Shown: positions 1 to 10,384, counted from the first letter of the stretch. The stretch is 53,945 nucleotides of DNA from DASUFI01 sp036274635 (GCA_036274635.1 DASUFI010000157.1:1-53945), one strand, 5' to 3'. Notes: generated from the sequence alone by a model not told the origin. Numbers and translations are program-made.

Positions 1-1
1 C

Positions 2-1402
2 GCGACGCCGGCGGCACGGCCGGCGGCACGGCCGGCTGCGCGTCCCGCCGCGCAGGCCCCGGCCGAGCGCCCTGCACGCAACTCCGTGGCCACACCCGCC
101 AGGTCACGCGCCGCGCGCGCGGCGGAGGTGGCCGAGGAGGAGGAGCCGCCGCGTCGCGGCCGCGCGCGGCACGAGCCGCTCGACGAGCCGAAGGACCGCA
201 CGATGATGTTCGGCTGGATCGCCGCGCTGGTCATCACCGTCGGGGCCGGCCTCTTCTTCCTCAAGGTGAAGAACCAGAAGGACACGGAGAAGGCCGCCGA
301 GGCCGCGCGCGTGGCCGAGGTCCAGGGCATCATCGACAAGATCAAGGGCTTCGACATCACCAAGCCCGACCAGGCGCAGCTGATGATCGACTACGCCGAG
401 CAGACCCGCGCCAAGTGGGAGCCCGAGCCGGTGGCCGTCGACATCACGAGCCTCGAGGCGCGCGGCAAGAACACCATCGAGGCCGAGGCCACCCGCAAGG
501 AGACGCAGGACCGCTTCGACGGCATCGTGGCCACGCTCAAGGACCCGACGACTCACACCGCCGACGAGCTGATCGACCTGCGCCGGAGCTTCGACGAGCT
601 CGAGAGCCGCGGGTCGCTCATGGGCGCGGAGTTCGCGGCCAAGCTGGCCGAGCTGCGCAAGACCACGGACCATGCCCTCGCCGACAAGGTGCTCGAGGAA
701 GCCAAGGCGGCCTCCGCCGGCGGCCCGGAAAACCAGCTCGCCGGCCTGCAGAAGTACGCCAAGGCCGAGGACGAGCTGCTGCGCCTGCTCGAGAAGGCGC
801 ACAACTCGGGGAACAAGGACGAGAAGGCCTGGTTCGAGCAGCGCTACAGGCAGTGCATCACCGAGTCGGACGCGCTGTGCGCCGAGCTTTTCACGCCCGA
901 CTACATCCAGAAGGTGCAGCGGCGCGATCTGCTCTCGGCCGACGAGGCGGGCACCTGGAACTTCACGCGCGACATGGAGGGCTTCACGCACGACATCGCG
1001 GACGGCTCGATGCACATCACCGGCCCGACCAATGCGGCCGGCCGCTCGGCGGTGCTCAGCATCGGCGACCGCGAGAAGTGGCGCGACTTCGTGCTGGAGT
1101 TCGACTTCACGCTCGTCAAGGGAACGAGCTCCATGTACCTGCGCCTGGGTCCGGCGGTGAACTCCACCGTCGAGTCGATCGACCTGGTCACCGAGGGCAA
1201 GGACGCCCTGAGGCTGGGCGAGAAGAACACATGGGAACTCTCCTGCATCGGCAGCAAGCTCTCCATCGTCAAGGAAGCCGGCTCGGATCCGATTCCCTAC
1301 GACATCAACTGGACCAAGTTCCGCAAGGGCGCCATCGGACTCGTGGTGCCCGAGGGCACGGAAATGGTGATCAGCCGCATGCGGATTCGCGTGCTCCGCT
1401 GA
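2..1402 (+). CDS. Membrane-anchored protein with C-terminal jelly-roll (DUF1080-like) domain, 5' partial
   Basis: The reading frame is open to the left edge, so the true start may lie outside the window. The first in-window candidate start is GTG at 86. Before it the frame encodes an Ala-Pro-Arg repeat (PAARPAARPAAR). Counting from that GTG, residues 1-40 are charged and proline-rich, one membrane segment covers about 41-59 (IAALVITVGAGLFFL), and about 60-280 is a helical, charged stretch likely to form coiled coils. Residues about 285-438 look like the beta-sandwich 3-keto-disaccharide hydrolase/DUF1080 fold common in planctomycetes; key phrases are WRDFVLEFDF and SSMYLRLGP. The topology suggests a cytoplasmic tail with an extracytoplasmic sandwich domain. 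Function is unknown; polysaccharide binding or hydrolysis is only a family-level guess. Confidence 0.7.
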   Translation, partial: ATPAARPAARPAARPAAQAPAERPARNSVATPARSRAARAAEVAEEEEPPRRGRARHEPLDEPKDRTMMFGWIAALVITVGAGLFFLKVKNQKDTEKAAEAARVAEVQGIIDKIKGFDITKPDQAQLMIDYAEQTRAKWEPEPVAVDITSLEARGKNTIEAEATRKETQDRFDGIVATLKDPTTHTADELIDLRRSFDELESRGSLMGAEFAAKLAELRKTTDHALADKVLEEAKAASAGGPENQLAGLQKYAKAEDELLRLLEKAHNSGNKDEKAWFEQRYRQCITESDALCAELFTPDYIQKVQRRDLLSADEAGTWNFTRDMEGFTHDIADGSMHITGPTNAAGRSAVLSIGDREKWRDFVLEFDFTLVKGTSSMYLRLGPAVNSTVESIDLVTEGKDALRLGEKNTWELSCIGSKLSIVKEAGSDPIPYDINWTKFRKGAIGLVVPEGTEMVISRMRIRVLR

Positions 1403-1428
1403 TGCCATAATCGCCCGCCGCCCGCTCC

Positions 1429-1456
1429 GCGAGCTCCCCTCCGCCTGGGGACTCGC
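1429..1456. terminator. Intergenic hairpin, possible terminator
   Basis: GCGAG (1429-1433) pairs with CTCGC (1452-1456), and TCCCC (1435-1439) pairs with GGGGA (1447-1451). One C is bulged and the loop is 7 nt. It lies just downstream of the first gene and before the pyrophosphatase gene. No T-tract follows, so intrinsic termination is uncertain. Confidence 0.35.
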
Positions 1457-1533
1457 GCGGGGCGGGCCCGGCGCGCCCGGTCGCGCCGCGAGCAGGGTGG
1501 ACATCGTCGAAGGCGGTTACGGGAACCGGAATC

Positions 1534-3999
<2,466 letters not shown>

Positions 4000-4172
4000 G
4001 CCGGCGCAGCCCGGCCGCGCGCCGGGCGATCCCGGAACCGGGCCGCGGGGGTGCGCAGCACGCGCTCCCGCGGCCCGAGCCATTTCACGGGCGCGCCGGT
4101 GACGCTGCCTGTTGCTCCCCGCACGGGGCCACTAGAGCACGCCGGCCGATGCGCTCCGAACGGCGCAGCCGA

Positions 4173-4240
4173 CAGGCAGACGGCCCTGCCGACTGCCTCA
4201 CGGCTTCGCCGGGCAGGCAGACGGCCTCGCGGTCTGCCTG
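4173..4240. repeat. Two stem-loops built on a repeated 13-mer
   Basis: CAGGCAGACGGCC occurs at 4173-4185 and again at 4214-4226, 41 bp apart. The second copy forms a perfect 9-bp stem: CAGGCAGAC (4214-4222) pairs with GTCTGCCTG (4232-4240) around a 9-nt loop. The first forms a shorter stem (AGGCAG 4174-4179 with CTGCCT 4193-4198). They occupy the 296-bp gap between the pyrophosphatase and repeat-protein genes. No T-tract follows. No gene is supported elsewhere in this gap. Confidence 0.5.
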
Positions 4241-4295
4241 ACGGTTCCGTGCCGTGCCCGCGAGCGCTCCCGTCGGCCGCTCCGGAGGCCTCACC

Positions 4296-5993
4296 ATGCA
4301 GGGAAGCACGTCGCTGGCCGTTTCGATGCGCACCGCGCTGCGCTCCTCGCCGTGGCTCGTGATCGCCCTCGCGCTGCACGGCGTCGTGCTCGCGACCCTC
4401 TCGGTGATCTACGTGGCGCAGCATCGCGTCCCGTCGGTGGAGGTGCTGCCGCAGGTGTACGTCAGGCCGCCGACGCGGGACTTCCCGCTCTTCAAGGAGC
4501 CGGAGCCGCCGCCACCCGAAGTGCGGGCCCCGGTGCCGAAGGACACAGTGGTCGACTTCGTGCCGGAGGACCAGGTCGTGCCGGACTTCACTCCGCTGGC
4601 CACGGAGCCGGTGGATCTGCACGAGCCGGTCGGCGACCCGAGTGTGCTCGACGGTCTGCCGGGCGGCGCGAGCGGCGGGACCTCCATCGGCACCGGCACG
4701 GGGGGGCACGCGGGCACCGGCACGCCGTCGCCCATCGCGACCGTCAGGCTCGGCGGGGGCTCGGGCATCCATCCCGGCCACCCGCCCGAGCACGCGACCG
4801 CGGGAACCGAAGCCGCGGTGCTCGACGGCCTGTGCTGGCTCGCGCGGCACCAGAACCAGGATGGCTCGTGGAGCGCCGGCTCGCTGGCTGAGCACTGCAC
4901 ACTCGGCCATGCCTGCGTGAGCGAGCAGTCCGACTTCAGCCCGCAATACGACGCGGGCCTCACCGGCCTGGCGCTGCTGGCCTTCCTCGGGCACGGCCTC
5001 GACCAGAATTCGCGCGCCGGCCTCATCGACCAGGCCATGGGCAAGCGACACGACGCCGGCGACGTCGTCGGCCGCGGCCTGCGCTGGCTCATGAGCGAGC
5101 AGGGCCCCGACGGCGCCTTTGGCAACTATGCCGGCAGCCTGTACAACGAGGCCATCGGCGCGCTGGCCTTCTCCGAGGCCTACTGCCTGTCGCGCAACGC
5201 CGAGCTGAAGGAGTGCGCCGAGAGGTCGGTGCGCTACCTGGTCGCCGCGCAGAAGTCCAACCCCACCGGCTCGGGCCGCTGGGGCTGGCGCTACACGCCG
5301 GGCGGCGACTCGGTGGCCGACACCTCCGTCACCGGCTGGGCCGTGATGGCGCTGAAGTCCGCGCAGCTCGCCGGCCTCCCCGTGCCAGCCGAGGCCTGGG
5401 AGGGCGCGCTGTCGTTCACGCAGTGGGTCACCGGCGCCGACGGCCTCGTCGGCTACCTCGATCCCTCCGGCGCCGGCAGCAAGGTCACCGGCCGCGGCGA
5501 CAACTTCGATTACCACGTCGGCACCATGAGCGCGCTGGGCATGCTGGTGCGCACCTTCGCGACCCACGACGTCCTCGACCCCTTCCTCGAGCAGGGCGCG
5601 CGCCGCCTCGTGCAGGACCTGCCCGCCGCCGGCGAGGACGGCCTCGGCGTGGACTACTACTACTGGTACTACGGCACCCTCGCCCTGAACCAATTCGATG
5701 GCCCCGACAGCCCGCGCGCCGACCGCGGCCGCTACTGGAAGCCCTGGAACGAGGCCATGATGGCCGCCCTGCTCGCGCTGCAGGACCACGAGACCGCGCG
5801 CGACGTCTGCTCGCGCGGCGGCTGGCTCACGCCCGACCGCTGGAGCCACTCCGGCGGCCCCATCTACAGCACCGCGCTCAACGTGCTGACGCTCGAGGTC
5901 TACTACCGCTACCCGAACGCCTTCGGCAGCAAGGTGGAGGCGGCTGCGCCCGCGGAGCAGCCGCCGAAGGCCGCGTCGCTGGGGCCGCGCTGA
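4296..5993 (+). CDS. Membrane-anchored prenyltransferase/squalene-oxidase repeat protein with TonB-like stalk
   Basis: The start at ATG 4296 is favoured over upstream in-frame codons because GGAGG sits at 4284-4288. The 565-aa product has an N-terminal membrane segment (WLVIALALHGVVLATLSVIY). A proline-rich, TonB-like stalk follows (EPEPPPPEVRAPVPKD), then a Gly/Thr-rich linker. From about residue 170 there are alpha/alpha-toroid repeats with the squalene-cyclase QDGSW-type signature (HQNQDGSWSAG, GPDGAFGNY, GRWGWRYTP). Such proteins are frequent in planctomycetes and are generally of unknown function. Nothing shows terpene cyclisation: I do not see a DXDD catalytic motif. The stalk suggests the toroid domain hangs in the periplasm. 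Confidence 0.8.
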   Translation: MQGSTSLAVSMRTALRSSPWLVIALALHGVVLATLSVIYVAQHRVPSVEVLPQVYVRPPTRDFPLFKEPEPPPPEVRAPVPKDTVVDFVPEDQVVPDFTPLATEPVDLHEPVGDPSVLDGLPGGASGGTSIGTGTGGHAGTGTPSPIATVRLGGGSGIHPGHPPEHATAGTEAAVLDGLCWLARHQNQDGSWSAGSLAEHCTLGHACVSEQSDFSPQYDAGLTGLALLAFLGHGLDQNSRAGLIDQAMGKRHDAGDVVGRGLRWLMSEQGPDGAFGNYAGSLYNEAIGALAFSEAYCLSRNAELKECAERSVRYLVAAQKSNPTGSGRWGWRYTPGGDSVADTSVTGWAVMALKSAQLAGLPVPAEAWEGALSFTQWVTGADGLVGYLDPSGAGSKVTGRGDNFDYHVGTMSALGMLVRTFATHDVLDPFLEQGARRLVQDLPAAGEDGLGVDYYYWYYGTLALNQFDGPDSPRADRGRYWKPWNEAMMAALLALQDHETARDVCSRGGWLTPDRWSHSGGPIYSTALNVLTLEVYYRYPNAFGSKVEAAAPAEQPPKAASLGPR

Positions 5994-6177
5994 GGGGTGC
6001 CGGCTGGCCGGCGCGCGCACGGCATGAGTCGGGCGCTCGGCGAGTCGAGCATCGTGGACGCGCCGGGGGCGCGCTGCCGTCCAGCTGCTGCAAGTCGCCC
6101 AGGAGGCGCTGCGCGTCCCGGACGCATCGCAAGGGCGTGCGCGCCTTCGTCAGCAGCGCCCGTCCTGGGGCATCGTG

Positions 6178-6248
6178 GTCACGTTAAAAAAACTGCTCGG
6201 AGCAACTGCTCGGAGCGTTTTTTTCGGAAGTGTTCCCCTGTTGAACGG
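6178..6248 (+). repeat. Left terminal inverted repeat of the element, with internal insertion
   Basis: The outer part, 6178-6192, and the inner 24-bp block, 6225-6248, both match the right end in inverted orientation. Between them are 32 extra bases (6193-6224) absent from the right end. These contain a tandem ACTGCTCGGAGC repeat. Confidence 0.8.
6186..6224. terminator. Bidirectional intrinsic terminator inside the left end
   Basis: A7 (6186-6192) faces T7 (6218-6224) across a hairpin. GAGCA (6200-6204) pairs with TGCTC (6207-6211), and GCTC (6195-6198) pairs with GAGC (6213-6216) past a G-G mismatch. A GC-rich stem followed by a T-run on both strands should stop transcription from the chromosomal side and from the methyltransferase gene. 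Confidence 0.6.
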
Positions 6249-6280
6249 CCGACCGCGCCGGGGATCGAGGCCGCGGCCCA

Positions 6281-7768
6281 CTAGAAGAGCTTGCCGGAGC
6301 CGTCCGAGCGCTTGCCCTTGCCCTTTGCCGGCTTCGCCAGCGTGACGTTGCCGCCCTGCACCGGCGCCGAGGCCGCGTAGTCGAGGCCCTTGCCTGCGAG
6401 GATCTCGCCGACGGTGAGGAGCTGAATCCGAGGCCGCATCTTCTTGTCCCACGGCGACGTGTAGAAGCCGGCCGATGCGGCCTCCTTCCGCATGGGGCCG
6501 GTCGGCTCTTCGAGGCTGATGAGGGCGCCCATCTCGGCCTGCTCCCGCTCCATCACGCCGCGAAGGTCGCGCACGTGCGACACCGTCACGCCGCCGGCCT
6601 TGACGGAGATGATGAATTGCTTGGTCTCTCCGCCGGGCTTCGGATCGTCGTGGAAGAACAGGCGTCCGTCGATTCCCTTGTCCGCGCCCTTTTGGGGATT
6701 GGCCGGGCGCGCTCCCAGCAGGCCGAGTGCCCACCACTGAAACTGGTACGGGTCGTCCTCGGCGACGACCGACGCATCCGCCAGCGTCGTGGGCTCGCCG
6801 ATGACCCTGTAGTCCTTACCGGCTTCGGCGCCGGTCCCGTGCTGGAGCCTGTTCTTGATGAGGGCGATGGCCAGCGCGGTCACGTCGATGCCGATCCATC
6901 GGCGCTTGAGGACTTGCGCTGCGTGGATCGTCGTTCCGCAGCCGCAGAACGGGTCGAGGACCACGTCGCCCTCGTTGGAGCTGACCGAGATGACGCGCTC
7001 CAAGAGCGTGACCGGCTTCTGCGTCTTGTATCCCAGCTTCTCCGTCGAAAAGCTCTTGATCCACGGGGAGTACAGCTCGACTTCGTCCCATACGTCATCG
7101 ATGGCCACGCCCTTCGGATTCTCGCCGCCGCCCCGGCGTTCGTACCCCTCTTCGTGCGGCTTGTACGCGAGGTCCTTGTTGAAGGTGTACTCCTCGCCGC
7201 GATCCTTCACGTAGTACAGCAACACGTCGTGATTCCGGACCCAGTTCTTCGCGGCGGCCTTGAAGCCCGAGACCCACCCGCTGCGCCAGATGACCTCACG
7301 GCGGCAATTCTGCGGGCCGAAGACGCCGTCCATCAGCACCTTGAGGTAGTGGCTGGCCGTCGGGTCACAGTGCAGGTAGATCGAGCCCGTCGGCTTGAGG
7401 ACCCGGTGCAGCTCCACGAGCCGCGGCGCCATCATGGCGAGGTAGGCCATCATGTTGCTGTCGCCCAGCAGCGTGCGGAAGGCGCGCATCGCGTTGGCGA
7501 CATGCTCCTCCGCCGACTCGACGACCTCCTCGTATGCCCGCGCCGCGCCCTGATCCCAGCGCCACGTGTCCTCGAAGACCTTGATCTGCGCGGCCGCCTC
7601 GGCGCCGTCCTGCTCCTCGAACAGCACGTTGTAGTCCTGATTGCTGTTGAAGGGCGGATCGAGGTAGACGAGGTCCACCGACTCATCCGTGACGTGACGG
7701 CGGAGGATGTCGAGGTTGTCCCCGTAGTACAGGACGTTACCGGCGCTGGTCGGCGAGCGGCGAGCCAT
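6281..7768 (-). CDS. Site-specific DNA methyltransferase fused to Mrr-like restriction endonuclease domain
   Basis: The 495-aa protein is predicted to transfer methyl groups from SAM to adenine N6 or cytosine N4. Motif IV DPPF is at residues 37-40. SAM-binding motif I DPFCGCGTT comes later, at about residue 270; this order defines beta-class methyltransferases. Residues about 350-450 form a second domain resembling Mrr/PD-(D/E)xK nucleases: GADKGIDGRL with a candidate Asp, a beta-strand ending SVKAGG with the candidate Lys, then DLRGVMERE and LISLEEPTGPM. The (E/Q)xK position reads S-V-K, so nuclease activity is uncertain. The C-terminus is basic and low-complexity. It is a passenger of the element, divergent from the accessory/PIN pair, and ends just inside the left repeat, next to a terminator. 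Confidence 0.88.
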   Translation of the reverse strand: MARRSPTSAGNVLYYGDNLDILRRHVTDESVDLVYLDPPFNSNQDYNVLFEEQDGAEAAAQIKVFEDTWRWDQGAARAYEEVVESAEEHVANAMRAFRTLLGDSNMMAYLAMMAPRLVELHRVLKPTGSIYLHCDPTASHYLKVLMDGVFGPQNCRREVIWRSGWVSGFKAAAKNWVRNHDVLLYYVKDRGEEYTFNKDLAYKPHEEGYERRGGGENPKGVAIDDVWDEVELYSPWIKSFSTEKLGYKTQKPVTLLERVISVSSNEGDVVLDPFCGCGTTIHAAQVLKRRWIGIDVTALAIALIKNRLQHGTGAEAGKDYRVIGEPTTLADASVVAEDDPYQFQWWALGLLGARPANPQKGADKGIDGRLFFHDDPKPGGETKQFIISVKAGGVTVSHVRDLRGVMEREQAEMGALISLEEPTGPMRKEAASAGFYTSPWDKKMRPRIQLLTVGEILAGKGLDYAASAPVQGGNVTLAKPAKGKGKRSDGSGKLF

Positions 7769-7795
7769 GGCCGCGCAGTCTACCGACGCCTTGGC

Positions 7796-7822
7796 TTGAT
7801 TGGCGGGCCGCGCTGGTACAAT
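7796..7822 (+). promoter_or_regulatory. Candidate extended -10 promoter for the accessory/PIN pair
   Basis: TACAAT (7817-7822) is preceded by TGG, giving an extended -10 (TGnTACAAT). A weak TTGATT (7796-7801) lies 15 bp upstream. ATG of the following gene is at 7858. It lies in the 89-bp gap between divergent genes. Confidence 0.4.
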
Positions 7823-7857
7823 TCGGGCGTTGGTAGACCCGGCTCGAATGGTGCGGC

Positions 7858-8676
7858 ATGCCTGAGAAAAGCGCGCTCGTCATCCGCGTAGCGGAGCGGG
7901 ACGACATCGTCTCGGCGCTGTCGCTCGCCCGCATCCTGGTCGAGACCGTCGAAGTGTTGCAGGGCATCGACGAGTCCATCGCGCAGTCGGCGCGGCCGAC
8001 TATGCGGTGGGGCGTTGCTGCTCAGAGTCGCAAGAGCCCTTACACGTTCGAGCTGGTGGGTGCGCCGACGAACGGGGCGCACCCGACCCCGAGGCCCGTC
8101 GTTGGCGCCTTCGTTCGTGGCATTCGCGCGCTCGACAAGTCGGACGAAGTGCCGCCGCACTTCACCCTTGAGACTGCGCGCGTCGCCAAGCGACTCGTCG
8201 GCGTGCTGAATAACGACGTGGGCCGGATCGCCTTCGAAGCCGACGGCGAGGAAGCGGTTGCGACCCAGCACATCGCCGCGAACGTGGACGCCATCGTGGA
8301 CCGGCTGCGCCGCAAGTACGCGGAGTGGACGACGCTCGAAGGCCGCCTCGAAGGCGCGGACCTCCACGGCAAGCGGGAGTTCTACCTGTACGAGCATCTG
8401 GCAGGGGCGAAGGTGAAGTGTCTTCTGCCCGAGAACCTCGTGGACAATGCCTGCGCGTCCTTGCGCAAGCGCGTAGCTGTCTACGGACAAGCGACTTACG
8501 ACACCATGCTCGATCGACCCTTCGAGATTCGTGCAGAATCCATCGATCCCTTGCGCGACCGCGGCGAATTGCCTCAATTGGACGACCTTCACGGGATCAG
8601 GATTACCGACGAAGACGAGTCCTCCGAAGCGTTCGTAAGGCGGTTGCGCGATGGTGACGACGACGGCGACGAGTAG
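7858..8676 (+). CDS. Conserved accessory protein paired with PIN toxin
   Basis: The 272-aa soluble acidic protein belongs to no named family that I recognise with certainty. Residues about 165-250 read like a small beta-barrel domain: REFYLYEHLAGAKVKCLLPE, then RVAVYGQATYDTMLDRPFEI. A short tail ELPQLDDLHGI follows, a phrase I associate with uncharacterised proteins encoded just before PIN-domain genes. Its last 26 nt overlap the PIN gene, so the two are probably co-translated. By analogy with toxin-antitoxin pairs it may restrain the PIN nuclease, but it is much longer than typical VapB antitoxins and has no obvious DNA-binding fold. Function is unproven. Confidence 0.75.
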   Translation: MPEKSALVIRVAERDDIVSALSLARILVETVEVLQGIDESIAQSARPTMRWGVAAQSRKSPYTFELVGAPTNGAHPTPRPVVGAFVRGIRALDKSDEVPPHFTLETARVAKRLVGVLNNDVGRIAFEADGEEAVATQHIAANVDAIVDRLRRKYAEWTTLEGRLEGADLHGKREFYLYEHLAGAKVKCLLPENLVDNACASLRKRVAVYGQATYDTMLDRPFEIRAESIDPLRDRGELPQLDDLHGIRITDEDESSEAFVRRLRDGDDDGDE

Positions 8677-9166
8677 GGTCTACTTCGACTCCTGCGTTTT
8701 CATCGATGCGATTCAGGAAACGCCGGGGCGAATCGATCACATTCGCCAGATCATCGAGGCCGCGAAGCGCGATGAGCTGAGGGTCTTCGCTTCCACTCTT
8801 GCGATCGCCGAAGTCGCCAAGCCTGATAAGGCGACGACGGCGCCGACCGAGGAACAGCTCCGCCTGATTCACGACTTCTTCGAGAACGACTACCTCGCCC
8901 GCGTGCAGGTGGACACGCCCGTTGCCAGACTGGCTGCCCGCATCGTGCGCGATCACAGCGTCAAGCCTCCGGATGCGATCCACCTTGCGACGGCGCTCAG
9001 AGCCCGGGTGGACAACTTCTACACCTACGACGACGGGAATGGGCGCGCGGGTTGCGGCTTGCTGCGGCTCAACGGCGCGGTGAGCTACGACGGCAGCCCG
9101 GCGCTCCGCATCGTGACGCCGCAGGACTTCGCCAAGGGCTCACTGTTCGGCGGAGCGGCAGGGTAG
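8651..9166 (+). CDS. PIN-domain ribonuclease (VapC-like)
   Basis: The 171-aa protein has all four acidic residues expected of a PIN nuclease active site: Asp13 (VYFDSCVFID), Glu54 (IAEVAK), Asp108 (KPPDAIHLATAL) and Asp127 (TYDDG). PIN domains of this type cleave RNA, often tRNA or rRNA, using bound Mg2+ or Mn2+. It is slightly longer than typical VapC (about 130-140 aa) because of a C-terminal extension after residue 130. The start at ATG 8651 lies inside the upstream gene (26-nt overlap), which implies translational coupling. As a passenger of a transposable element it may act as a toxin or stabilising module; that role is inferred from context. Confidence 0.85.
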   Translation: MVTTTATSRVYFDSCVFIDAIQETPGRIDHIRQIIEAAKRDELRVFASTLAIAEVAKPDKATTAPTEEQLRLIHDFFENDYLARVQVDTPVARLAARIVRDHSVKPPDAIHLATALRARVDNFYTYDDGNGRAGCGLLRLNGAVSYDGSPALRIVTPQDFAKGSLFGGAAG

Positions 9167-9170
9167 GCCG

Positions 9171-9374
9171 CTACTCCGCCGGGAGGCCCGCCGCCTTCCT
9201 GAGTGCCGCCCTGATCCACGGGGACAGGCTGGAGCCAGCCTTGGCGGCCGCGGCCTCGAAGGCGTCCCGCTCCTCGGGCCGACATCGGATAGGCAGGACG
9301 GCCGTCAGGGCCTCCCCAGCGGGCAGCGGCGGGCGCCCCCGCTTCGGCTTGGTCTTTCGCTTTGTCTTCGCCAT
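9171..9374 (-). CDS. Ribbon-helix-helix DNA-binding protein
   Basis: The small basic protein (67 aa) begins MAKTKRKTKPKRGRPP, an AT-hook-like arm. A beta-strand (LTAVLPIRC) and two helices follow (PEERDAFEAAAAKAG, SPWIRAALRKAAG), the ribbon-helix-helix/MobC-like pattern. ATG 9374 is preferred because AGGAT precedes it by about ten bases; an in-frame ATG exists at 9431. It is transcribed away from the transposase gene, so it could repress the shared 78-bp divergent region. It ends 4 bp from the PIN gene stop, convergent with it. It could be an element regulator or an antitoxin for the PIN protein; the sequence does not decide. Confidence 0.65.
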   Translation of the reverse strand: MAKTKRKTKPKRGRPPLPAGEALTAVLPIRCRPEERDAFEAAAAKAGSSLSPWIRAALRKAAGLPAE

Positions 9375-9415
9375 GGCGGCCCATCCTACCTGTTTCCGTT
9401 TGCCAGAAAAGCCCC

Positions 9416-9444
9416 TTGCGTATTCCTGCATAACGGAATATCGT
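9416..9444 (+). promoter_or_regulatory. Transposase promoter with palindromic operator candidate
   Basis: TTGCGT (9416-9421) and TATCGT (9439-9444) are separated by 17 bp and point at the transposase. The inverted repeat TATTCC (9421-9426)/GGAATA (9435-9440), with an 8-bp spacer, overlaps both boxes. It is a plausible operator for the divergently encoded ribbon-helix-helix protein. Confidence 0.45.
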
Positions 9445-9451
9445 GCTGGGC

Positions 9452-10384
9452 ATGAACACGAAAGAGAAGGTCAAGGTGCTGCGCGAGGCCGCCACGGACG
9501 AAGCGAAGGCGATTGCCTTCTTCGAAGCCCGCCGCTGGCCGGATGGCGTCGCGTGCCCGCGCTGCGGGTCGGTCGGCGTCCACGCGATCATCGGCAAGGA
9601 CGGCCAGCGCGAGCGGCACTACCGCTGGACCTGCAAGGACTGCAAGCGCCGGTTCACCGTGCGGACCGGCACTGTGTTCGAAGAGACGCGCTTGCCGATG
9701 CGAGTCTGGGCGCACGCCTACTGGCGCTGCTGCGCGTCGAAGAAGGGCGTCTCGGCGCTCCAGATCAAGCGGGAGACGGGCATCGCCTACCGGCACGCGC
9801 TCTTCCTGCTGAACCGCATCCGCTTCGGCATGGCCGACACCGCTAACCCTGCGCCGCTCACCGGCACGGTGGAGTGCGATGAGACCTACGTTGGTGGCAA
9901 GCCCCGCGTGAAGGGCAAGGGCATGCGCGAGAAGTGGTCGAGCAAGGTGCCCGTGGTCGGCATGGTGGAGCGCGGCGGCAAGGCCCGCATGCGCGTGGTG
10001 GCGCGCGTCACCGCCAAGACGCTGCGCGCCGAGCTGGAGGCGCACGTCGCGCCCTCGGCCCATCTGATGACCGACGAGCATCCAGCCTACGGCAAGATCG
10101 GCGCGCGATTCTTCGCGCACGATGTGGTGAAGCACTCGGCCCGCGAGTACGCGCGTGGCGAGGCCGGGATCAATCGGGCCGAGTCGCTGTTCGCGATCTT
10201 GAAGCGCAAGGTCTACGGCACGCACCACGCGATCAGCCGGGAACACCTGCACCGCTACGTCGCGGAGGCCGAGTTTCTGTTCAACACGCGCAAACTGGAC
10301 GACAGCGACCGCGTCTCGGCGGCGATCAAGGCCGGCGAGGGGAAGCGGCTCACCTACCGGGAGCCAGACACCGCGGCCGCGTGA
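9452..10384 (+). CDS. IS1595-family (ISXO2-like) transposase
   Basis: The 310-aa transposase has the full family architecture. An N-terminal zinc ribbon (CPRCGS then CKDCKRRFT) is followed by a helical DNA-binding part and an RNase-H-fold catalytic core. The core carries Asp143 (CDETYVGG), Asp208 (TDEHPAYG) and Asn241 (NRAESLFAILKRKVYGTHH), the DDN triad typical of this family. The C-terminal LHRYVAEAEFLFNTR closes the core. It looks intact. ATG 9452 is chosen over GTG 9443 because the predicted -10 box covers 9443. The predicted transcription start then falls at or next to the ATG, so the mRNA may be leaderless. The gene lies towards the right end of the element. Confidence 0.93.
   Translation: MNTKEKVKVLREAATDEAKAIAFFEARRWPDGVACPRCGSVGVHAIIGKDGQRERHYRWTCKDCKRRFTVRTGTVFEETRLPMRVWAHAYWRCCASKKGVSALQIKRETGIAYRHALFLLNRIRFGMADTANPAPLTGTVECDETYVGGKPRVKGKGMREKWSSKVPVVGMVERGGKARMRVVARVTAKTLRAELEAHVAPSAHLMTDEHPAYGKIGARFFAHDVVKHSAREYARGEAGINRAESLFAILKRKVYGTHHAISREHLHRYVAEAEFLFNTRKLDDSDRVSAAIKAGEGKRLTYREPDTAAA

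Noticed and set aside
5994..6177. A broken gene beside the left end of the element
   Set aside because: A short open stretch runs into the repeat, but it has no motif and no counterpart at 10843-10994, so an interrupted gene is not supported.
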